Made by a program: the position numbers and the translations under genes. A stretch of 64,000 nt of DNA from Nocardiaceae bacterium (GTDB lineage Bacteria > Actinomycetota > Actinomycetes > Mycobacteriales > Mycobacteriaceae). The DNA lies in NCBI GenBank assembly GCA_021372355.1, contig JAJFUQ010000041.1:1-64000 (forward strand). The letters are read 5' to 3'. Under the pieces are notes generated by a model, which was given only the letters and a program-made list of their open reading frames with translations, was not told where the DNA came from and made no database searches. Below, in pieces: positions 58,417-64,000 of the stretch (its first letter is position 1; every line of letters begins with the position of its first letter).

Positions 58417-59091
58417 TTGCGCGTGTTGATCGTCGATGATGAGGTGCGTCTGGCCCACACCCTGGGTCGCGGACTATCCGCCGATGGTGCGGTCGTCGAA
58501 CTCGCCCACGATGGTTATGCGGGCCTCGAAGCGGCGACCGCCGGCGAATTCGACGTCATCGTTCTCGACATCATGCTGCCGGGTCTCTCTGGCTACCAGG
58601 TCCTGCGCCAACTGCGCGAGCGCGAGATCTGGACGCCGATCCTCATGCTGTCGGCCAAGGACGGCGACTACGACCAGAGCGATGCGCTCGATCTCGGCGC
58701 CGACGATTACCTGACGAAACCGTTCTCGTACGTCGTCCTCATCGCGCACCTGCGTGCGCTGGTCCGCCGGGGTGCACCGGAACGGCCCGCGGTGCTGACC
58801 GTCGGGTCGCTGAGCTTGGACCCGGGCAGCCGGAAGGTCATGCGCGGTGACGTCGAGATCTCCTTGACGCCAAGAGAATTCAACGTCCTTCTGTACCTCA
58901 TGCGGAACAAGAACTCGGCGGTCACCAAGCACAACATCCTGACGGCAGTGTGGGACGTGAACTACGAGGGTGACGGCAACATCGTCGAGGTCTACATCGG
59001 TTACCTCCGCCGCAAGATCGACGTTCCCTTCGGTACGTCGACGATCGAAACGGTGCGCGGTGTTGGCTACACGGTGACCGACGAAGCGTAG
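58417..59091 (+). CDS. OmpR-family response regulator
   Basis: A 224-residue regulator: receiver with VDDEVRLA, the phospho-acceptor Asp in VIVLDIMLPGLSGYQVL, Lys in DYLTKPFSYVVLI, and a winged helix with LTPREFNVLLYLM and VEVYIGYLRRKIDVPFGTSTIETVRGVGYTV. It starts at TTG 58417 with GAGAGG 7 bases upstream; a GTG at 58423 is possible. It probably pairs with the kinase at 55832. Repeats of TCACAGC type upstream of the kinase may be its own targets rather than those of PhoP. Confidence 0.9.
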   Translation: MRVLIVDDEVRLAHTLGRGLSADGAVVELAHDGYAGLEAATAGEFDVIVLDIMLPGLSGYQVLRQLREREIWTPILMLSAKDGDYDQSDALDLGADDYLTKPFSYVVLIAHLRALVRRGAPERPAVLTVGSLSLDPGSRKVMRGDVEISLTPREFNVLLYLMRNKNSAVTKHNILTAVWDVNYEGDGNIVEVYIGYLRRKIDVPFGTSTIETVRGVGYTVTDEA

Positions 59092-59116
59092 TCCAGGGCT
59101 GAGTACCCTCGGATCC

Positions 59117-59791
59117 GTGCATGAGTTCTGGGAGTTCGCCGGCTCGTACTGGTGGCTCGTCTTCGTGTTCGGTGGTGCCGTCGGCGGTTGGGCGAAGTCG
59201 GTCGCGGTCTACAACGAGAAGCGCCGCCAGGACAAGATCGAGATGCTCCGTATCAAGCACGGCGCGAAGAATGCAGCCCTCGAGGAATCTCGCGTGACGG
59301 ACAAGCGCATCGATCGGGCACTTGCCGCCCACGATGACATCAACGCCCGCTGGTTCGCCTACGAAACAGATGCCCTCAAGGTCATCGAGTTCCCGCTCAT
59401 GACCGACATGCGTGAGCCGTTGACTGTCGCATTCCACGAAGCCAAGTCCGTCGCCGACGATCTGCGGCCGACCGACCGGGCGGCGTTGAAAGTCCCCGCA
59501 GAACTCGAGCGCTTCGAGAACGCAGTCCGGGACTTTCGGCTCGCCTTCGACATCGCCGAGCGGGAGGCGCAGCGCCAGCAGCAACGGGGGTTCAGCGACT
59601 CCGAGCGCAGCGCACTCGACCGCGCCCGCAAGCTCATCAACGTCGCCGCGGACGACGGTGCGACCGCGGCCGAGCGGCAGGCCGCGTACAAGAAGGCGCG
59701 CAAGGAACTCGACGGGCTGATCGTTCTGCCGAAGCCGGCGACCGACGCCATCGAGACCCGGATCGCGGGCGCGCTGGAATCCGGGCGTTAA
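59117..59791 (+). CDS. Membrane-anchored coiled-coil protein
   Basis: A 224-residue protein with one N-terminal span (FAGSYWWLVFVFGGAVGGWA, about 7-27), then long charged helices (NEKRRQDKIEMLRIKHG ... AEREAQRQQQRGFSDSERSALDRARKL) likely to form coiled coils. Proteins of this type are common in mycolate-containing bacteria with no known role. It starts at GTG 59117. The stop overlaps that of the convergent HxlR gene by 4 bases. Confidence 0.72.
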   Translation: MHEFWEFAGSYWWLVFVFGGAVGGWAKSVAVYNEKRRQDKIEMLRIKHGAKNAALEESRVTDKRIDRALAAHDDINARWFAYETDALKVIEFPLMTDMREPLTVAFHEAKSVADDLRPTDRAALKVPAELERFENAVRDFRLAFDIAEREAQRQQQRGFSDSERSALDRARKLINVAADDGATAAERQAAYKKARKELDGLIVLPKPATDAIETRIAGALESGR

Positions 59792-60486
59792 GCCGGTTCG
59801 GGTCGCTTCGACCTCTCTCGCGTGACGTCATGCCACGGGCTCCACAAGAACCAGCTCGGTAGTGCGGCGGCGAGCCGGGGCATGCCGCTGACTTCGATTC
59901 GGCCGTCGCTCACCGCTTCCGCCCATTCGGCGTAACCCTGGAACACCTCCGCGAGTGCGGGCGTCGAAGCGGTCACCGTGAGATCGACATCGAATCCGGG
60001 GTGTACCTGGCAGACGGATACCTCGCCACGGTCGAGCACGAGCCACAGGACTTGCGACGCTGGACTGGTGTGCCGGAATTCGACGACGGTCCGCCGCGGC
60101 GGGAATCGATCGGGCCGGATGCGGCGATGCATCCACCACGTCAGGGTGATGGCGTCGACGTCGTGCGGGCGCAGCTCGTCGAAGAGCCACTCGACGGCCC
60201 ATCTGCCCAGACTGTCGATGACGCGTTCGAGGTCCTTGCCGGCCGGTGTCAGGTGGTACTCACTGCCACGGCCCGTCGGGGATGGCCAGGTCTCGACTAC
60301 ACCCTTGCGCTCGAGGTGTCGCAGTCGTTGGACGAGCAGGGCACGCGATATGCCGCCGAGCCCACGCGCGATGTCGTTGAACCGGGTGTTTCCGATTACG
60401 AGCTCGCGAATGATCAGCGGCGTCCACCGGTCTGCCACCACGTCGCTGGCGAGCGCGACAGGACAGAAGTTGCCATATTCGGACAT
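59788..60486 (-). CDS. HxlR-family transcriptional regulator with C-terminal SCP2-like domain
   Basis: A 232-residue protein: an N-terminal HxlR winged helix (CPVALASDVVADRWTPLIIRELVIGNTRFNDIARGLGGISRALLVQRLRHLERKGVV, conserved Cys at residue 8) and a C-terminal domain of about 100 residues resembling SCP2/sterol-carrier folds (GFDVDLTVTASTPALAEVFQG). The added domain may bind a lipid or acyl-CoA effector. I chose the ATG at 60486; an in-frame ATG at 60513 lies inside the inverted-repeat operator. It is divergent from an acyl-CoA dehydrogenase gene that it probably controls. Confidence 0.83.
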   Translation of the reverse strand: MSEYGNFCPVALASDVVADRWTPLIIRELVIGNTRFNDIARGLGGISRALLVQRLRHLERKGVVETWPSPTGRGSEYHLTPAGKDLERVIDSLGRWAVEWLFDELRPHDVDAITLTWWMHRRIRPDRFPPRRTVVEFRHTSPASQVLWLVLDRGEVSVCQVHPGFDVDLTVTASTPALAEVFQGYAEWAEAVSDGRIEVSGMPRLAAALPSWFLWSPWHDVTRERSKRPEPA

Positions 60487-60505
60487 TTTTCGATCGTCGC
60501 ACCGG

Positions 60506-60533
60506 TGGTTCATTTTGTGAACCAGCTGGGTTC
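60506..60533. promoter_or_regulatory. Inverted-repeat operator between hxlR and acyl-CoA dehydrogenase
   Basis: TGGTTCA (60506-60512) and TGAACCA (60518-60524) form a 7-bp inverted repeat around TTTTG; a third half-site, GGGTTCG (60528-60534), gives a second, weaker pair GAACC-AGCTG-GGTTC. It lies in the divergent gap and is a plausible binding site for the HxlR protein. Confidence 0.6.
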
Positions 60534-60580
60534 GATTCGTGCACTAGATGGGAATGTTCGCAAACCGGACAGTTGGATGC

Positions 60581-61708
60581 ATGACCACAACACTTGCTAC
60601 CGCACCCACGCAACTTCGCGACCGACTGGCCGAGATCGGTCCGCAGATCGCCCGTCACGCTGCCGAACACGACGTCAACGGCACGTTCGTCGTCGAGTCG
60701 TTCGACGCGCTCAAGGCTGCCGGCCTGCTCAAGGCTGCGGTTCCGGTCGAACTCGGTGGGGACGGTGCGACCATCGGCGAGATCGCGGACCTGCAGCGAC
60801 AGATCGCCCACTACTGCGGGTCGACGGCGCTCGCATCTTCTATGCATCAGCACGTCGTTGCGTTTACGGCCTGGCGGTACCGTCGCGGCCTTCCCGGAGC
60901 CGAGGCGACGTTGCGCCGCGTCGCGAACGAGCAGATTCTGCTGGTTTCGACGGGAGGCGGTGACTGGACTCATCCGCGGGGAGACGCCACGAAGGTCGAA
61001 GGCGGATACCTCGTCAGTGGACACAAGCGTTTCGCGAGCCAGTCCGTCGCCGGCGCGGTGATGTCGACGATGTTCTGTTACGACGACCCCGAGCAGGGCA
61101 AGCGCGTTCTCAACATGGCCAGCCCGTTTGCATCACCCGGCGTGCGGATCGCCGACAACTGGAACACGTTGGGCATGCGCGGCACCGCCAGCAACGACGT
61201 CATCCTCGACAACGTTTTCGTGCCGGACGAGCGGGTTCTGGCAAACCGTCCCTACGGCGTCGTCGATGGACCGTTGCAGGTCATCGGCAGCATCGCGATG
61301 CCGATCATCGCCGGCGCCTACCTTGGCGTGGCCGAGGCGGCCCGGGACGCGGCGGTCGCGAGCGTCGGCGCGCGAGCGCATGACCCGCTCATTCAGCGCC
61401 AGGTCGGACTCATGAACCACAAGTTGCAGGTCGCCGGGTGGGCGCTCGCGGGTGCTCTCGCCGAGGTCGGGGACGATCCGGGACCGTCGATGGACGCCCT
61501 CTTCGCGGCGATGACGGCGAAGTCCGAGATCGCCCGCGCGGGCTTCGAAGTGTGCGATCTCGCGATGGAGGTCGCGAGCGGCGGCGCCTACTTCCGCGGC
61601 TCGGTCATCGAGCGTTGCCTCCGCGACGTCCGCGCTGCGAAGTTCCATCCCTTCACCCCGGAGGAGACTCTGCTGCGGTCCGGAAAACTCGCGCTGGGGA
61701 TCGGCTAG
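60581..61708 (+). CDS. Acyl-CoA dehydrogenase family protein
   Basis: A 375-residue flavoprotein of the acyl-CoA dehydrogenase/HsaA-like fold. Seen are the helical N-terminal domain (GGDGATIGEIADLQRQIAHYCGSTALASSMHQHVV), a central beta domain (GHKRFASQSVAGAVMSTMF, NTLGMRGTASNDVILDNVFVPDERV) and a C-terminal four-helix bundle (GAYLGVAEAARDAAV). The catalytic Glu of true dehydrogenases is not evident, and such proteins may also be FADH2-dependent hydroxylases or sulfur oxidases. I chose the ATG at 60581, where the domain begins. Confidence 0.87.
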   Translation: MTTTLATAPTQLRDRLAEIGPQIARHAAEHDVNGTFVVESFDALKAAGLLKAAVPVELGGDGATIGEIADLQRQIAHYCGSTALASSMHQHVVAFTAWRYRRGLPGAEATLRRVANEQILLVSTGGGDWTHPRGDATKVEGGYLVSGHKRFASQSVAGAVMSTMFCYDDPEQGKRVLNMASPFASPGVRIADNWNTLGMRGTASNDVILDNVFVPDERVLANRPYGVVDGPLQVIGSIAMPIIAGAYLGVAEAARDAAVASVGARAHDPLIQRQVGLMNHKLQVAGWALAGALAEVGDDPGPSMDALFAAMTAKSEIARAGFEVCDLAMEVASGGAYFRGSVIERCLRDVRAAKFHPFTPEETLLRSGKLALGIG

Positions 61709-62091
61709 GACGCCGAGGACTCGGTCGCCTGCAGGTAGGAACCGACCTTCAGCGCGCGCATGATCGGCCGCGCCGGGATCGGTGCCCACTTCGCGGTCGA
61801 GTCCTCCATGACGAGCGGACTCGTGTACCGACGCTCCTTGCCGAAATGAACCAGCGTGAATTCGCCTGCAGCACAGATGTTCCGTACCCAGTCGACGTTC
61901 TTGCCGTAGGGCAGTCCGATGCGGATGACGCCCTTGGATCGCACGACCGCGACGGGCGTCTCGTAGGTCGTGCCGGACTTGCGCCCGACGTGCCGGATCA
62001 CCGCGTACACGGGCGCATGTCGCGCGACCGGCAGGATCAGTTTGTTGAACTGCTTGGCACCTTTGGGTACTGGAAGCGGCATAGGGACCAT
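61705..62091 (-). CDS. Deazaflavin (F420)-dependent nitroreductase/Ddn-like protein
   Basis: A 128-residue split-barrel protein of the Ddn/FDOR-B family: HVGRKSGTTYETPVAVV is the family signature for binding F420 or a related cofactor, followed by GLPYGKNVDWVRNICAAG. Members reduce quinones, nitro compounds or act on haem and fatty acids. The stop overlaps that of the acyl-CoA dehydrogenase gene by 4 bases. Either the first ATG (62091) or the one three codons later may start it. Confidence 0.85.
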   Translation of the reverse strand: MVPMPLPVPKGAKQFNKLILPVARHAPVYAVIRHVGRKSGTTYETPVAVVRSKGVIRIGLPYGKNVDWVRNICAAGEFTLVHFGKERRYTSPLVMEDSTAKWAPIPARPIMRALKVGSYLQATESSAS

Positions 62092-62146
62092 CGTTGCAGG
62101 GCGGACGGTTACTCAAAACCCCTACTGAGCCGTAGTCTTGCATTCC

Positions 62147-63403
62147 GTGCGCGTACTGGTGATCGGCTCCGGCGCTCGGGAGCATGCCCTGGTCAATGGT
62201 CTTCTTCGCGACCCGTCGGTCACCGAGGTGGTGTGCGCGCCCGGCAACGCCGGCATCGCAGTCGTCACCAAGACGGTTCCCGTCGATGCGTCGTCGGGTG
62301 CGGCGGTCACCGAACTCGCCCAGCAACTCGCCGCTGACCTCGTGGTCATCGGACCCGAGGTGCCGTTGGTCCTGGGTGTCGCCGATGCGCTGCGTGCGGC
62401 CGGCATCCCGACATTCGGTCCGTCGCGCGAGGCGGCCAGCATCGAGGGCTCGAAGGCTTTCGCCAAAGACGTCATGGCCGCCGCCGGAGTGCGGACCGCG
62501 CACAGCGAGGTCGTCGACAACCCGGCCAAGCTCGATGCGGCGCTCGACCGCTTCGGCCCGGTGTGGGTCGTCAAGGACGACGGACTCGCGGCCGGTAAGG
62601 GCGTCGTCGTGACCCCGGATCGTGCCAAAGCGCGCGAGCATGCCGCCGAGTGCCTCGAGATCGGGCACCCGGTACTCCTCGAATCGTTCCTCGACGGTCC
62701 GGAAGTCTCGCTGTTCTGCCTGGTCGACGGTAAGACGGTGGTTCCGCTGCTGCCCGCACAGGACCACAAGCGCGTCGGCGACGGCGACACCGGACCGAAC
62801 ACCGGTGGCATGGGTGCGTACACGCCGCTCCCGTGGCTGCCCGACGAGATGGTCGACCGCATCGTCACCGAGGTGTGCGAACCCGTTGCCGCCGAGATGG
62901 TCGAGCGCGGATGTGGCTTCTCCGGGCTTCTCTACGCCGGTCTCGCGATCGGTAAGGACGGCCCGTCGGTCGTCGAGTTCAACTGCCGCTTCGGTGACCC
63001 GGAGACCCAGGCCGTGCTCGCGATGCTCGAGAGCCCGCTCGGCGAACTGCTGTATGCGACCGCGACCGGAACGCTCGCCAGCGCGGAGAAGCCGCGCTGG
63101 AAGGACGGATCTGCCGTCACCGTCGTTCTCGCCGCCGAGAACTACCCGGGCCGCCCGCGCATGGGCGACGTCATCACCGGTGCGACCGGCGCCAACGTTC
63201 TGCACGCCGGCACGGCGAAGCGCGACGAGGACGACGCTGTGGTGTCCGCCGGTGGCCGCGTCGTGAGCGTCGTCGGTGTGGGCGAGGACTTGGTCGCAGC
63301 GCGCGATGCCGCCTACGCAACCCTCGCCGGCATCAAGCTTCCCGGCGGGCACTTCCGCAGCGACATCGGCTTGGCCGCGGTCGAGGGACGCATCAGCATC
63401 TGA
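62147..63403 (+). CDS. purD: Phosphoribosylamine-glycine ligase PurD
   Basis: A 418-residue GAR synthetase of purine biosynthesis. Motifs: [16 protein letters not shown] at the start, the ATP-grasp loop [43 protein letters not shown] and [15 protein letters not shown]. It catalyses phosphoribosylamine + glycine + ATP to GAR. I chose the GTG at 62147; a TTG three codons earlier is less likely. It is divergent from the Ddn-like gene. Confidence 0.95.
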   Translation: MRVLVIGSGAREHALVNGLLRDPSVTEVVCAPGNAGIAVVTKTVPVDASSGAAVTELAQQLAADLVVIGPEVPLVLGVADALRAAGIPTFGPSREAASIEGSKAFAKDVMAAAGVRTAHSEVVDNPAKLDAALDRFGPVWVVKDDGLAAGKGVVVTPDRAKAREHAAECLEIGHPVLLESFLDGPEVSLFCLVDGKTVVPLLPAQDHKRVGDGDTGPNTGGMGAYTPLPWLPDEMVDRIVTEVCEPVAAEMVERGCGFSGLLYAGLAIGKDGPSVVEFNCRFGDPETQAVLAMLESPLGELLYATATGTLASAEKPRWKDGSAVTVVLAAENYPGRPRMGDVITGATGANVLHAGTAKRDEDDAVVSAGGRVVSVVGVGEDLVAARDAAYATLAGIKLPGGHFRSDIGLAAVEGRISI

Positions 63404-64000
63404 TCAGCTGGCCGGGGCCTGCGAGGTCGGGGGCGCCGGCGGTGGTTCGATCGTCTGCTCGGTGGTCGTCGGCTCGATAGTCGACGGTGTAGTGGTCGAA
63501 GGCGAACTGGTCGGCGACTCGGTAGTCGTTGGCTCGGTAGTCGATGGCGCTGTACTGACCGTCGTTTCGGGTGCTGCCGACGTTGTTGTCGGCTCGTCCG
63601 TTTCCGTCGGAGCGGACTCCCGGACCGGTTCTTCGGCGGGTGCCGGCTCGGGACGTGGCGAGTGGACCGCGTCGACAACCGCAACCGGGTGTGGTTCTGG
63701 AACGGGGCCTGGCTCGAGGTGGAACGTCGTGGTCGGCGTCGCCGAGACCGGGTGGGATTCGAGCGGCCTGCGGATCGCGTCGGCCACCTGCGCTTGGGCG
63801 ACCGCCCCCGACTCGGTTTCGAACACCGATGTCAGTGCGAGGCTGCCGAATCCGATGAGGACCGCGGTGGCGGCGCTGGCCAGGAGCATCCGGGGGATCG
63901 GCGTGGGTCTGGTCGACCGTTCGGCGGTGATCGCCGCTCCGCGCAGAACGATCGTCGAGGGTGTGCGGTCCGTCGCGATGGGCAGGCCCAAGCTGTCGGC
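63404..64000 (-). CDS. Pro/Thr-rich membrane protein, 5' end outside window
   Basis: The minus-strand frame is open from the stop at 63404 to the window edge; a possible TTG start lies at 63991, but the true start may be beyond the end. The protein has one membrane span (about 37-55, LASAATAVLIGFGSLALTSV) and then an outer region of about 130 residues rich in Pro, Thr, Ser and Glu (TTTEPTTTESPTSSPSTTT). Its stop directly abuts that of purD. It is probably a cell-wall-spanning protein; no domain is recognised. Confidence 0.62.
   Translation of the reverse strand, partial: ADSLGLPIATDRTPSTIVLRGAAITAERSTRPTPIPRMLLASAATAVLIGFGSLALTSVFETESGAVAQAQVADAIRRPLESHPVSATPTTTFHLEPGPVPEPHPVAVVDAVHSPRPEPAPAEEPVRESAPTETDEPTTTSAAPETTVSTAPSTTEPTTTESPTSSPSTTTPSTIEPTTTEQTIEPPPAPPTSQAPAS

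Noticed and set aside
61133-63352. Very long open frame on the minus strand (739 codons)
   Set aside because: It lies antisense to the acyl-CoA dehydrogenase and purD genes, both with clear motifs; its translation is Arg/Asp/Gly-rich without domains, as expected from the mirror frame of GC-rich genes.

Overview
The window reads as chromosomal DNA of a GC-rich, mycolate-containing actinobacterium (order Mycobacteriales, the Mycobacterium/Rhodococcus/Nocardia/Gordonia group). Grounds: a mycolate cyclopropane-synthase-type methyltransferase next to a HadA-like dehydratase, the CarD-IspD-IspF-CysS-RlmB block, a MhuD haem-degrading enzyme, OtsA/OtsB trehalose genes, an EspR-like regulator, a PhoP/PhoR pair very close to that of M. 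tuberculosis, MbtH, and an F420/Ddn-type protein. I do not assign a genus. I saw no insertion sequence with a transposase, prophage, rRNA operon or CRISPR array; one tRNA (Thr, anticodon TGT) is present.

Layout. 0.3-3.7 kb: lipid genes, a small hydrolase, a lipoprotein and a 32-residue micro-ORF. 3.8-8.3 kb: one giant gene fusing assimilatory nitrate reductase to a CysJ-like diflavin reductase, then an OsmC protein. 8.4-9.4 kb: CbtB-CbtA cobalt transporter under a cobalamin riboswitch. 9.5-21.4 kb: a block collinear (from memory) with M. tuberculosis Rv3579c-Rv3592 (mhuD, hydrolase, mutY, canB, Rv3587c-type protein, radA, lpqE, carD, ispD, ispF, cysS, rlmB), with disA missing from its usual place. 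21.4-26.7 kb: DUF58, MoxR and a transglutaminase-like/RDD membrane fusion whose catalytic Cys and His are replaced. 26.8-29.4 kb: Znu-type zinc/manganese ABC transporter. 29.4-32.4 kb: DUF1023 hydrolase, lipoprotein and membrane protein. 32.5-39.7 kb: trehalose genes (an OtsB-GH15 fusion, and OtsA with a small coupled ORF) enclosing a Thr-rich exported protein, an ImmA/IrrE protease, a membrane protein and an EspR-like HTH protein. 39.9-42.4 kb: hydrolase, MbtH, tRNA-Thr, a decayed SGNH hydrolase and an SRPBCC protein. 42.4-47.0 kb: a minus-strand copper/envelope cluster (CopC-CopD, YcnI, a membrane protein) bracketed by two paralogous decapeptide-repeat proteins. 47.0-52.3 kb: phoPR, an RsbW-like anti-sigma factor, SigF, a STAS anti-anti-sigma factor, a GAF-ANTAR protein and a HIT protein. 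52.4-59.1 kb: GT2-GtrA and GT39 glycosyltransferases followed by a second two-component system split by two genes. 59.1-64 kb: HxlR regulator divergent from an acyl-CoA dehydrogenase, a Ddn-like protein, PurD, and the truncated start of a Pro/Thr-rich membrane protein.

Most interesting: the paralogous decapeptide-repeat proteins around the copper genes; a 164-nt intergenic element (11856-12019) whose outer helix would hide the ribosome binding site of the next gene; the transglutaminase-like protein without catalytic residues; the loss of disA; an SGNH pseudogene broken at a 24-bp perfect palindrome; PhoP-type 11-bp-period direct repeats at three sites; and mutY, whose conserved N-terminus lacks a standard start codon.
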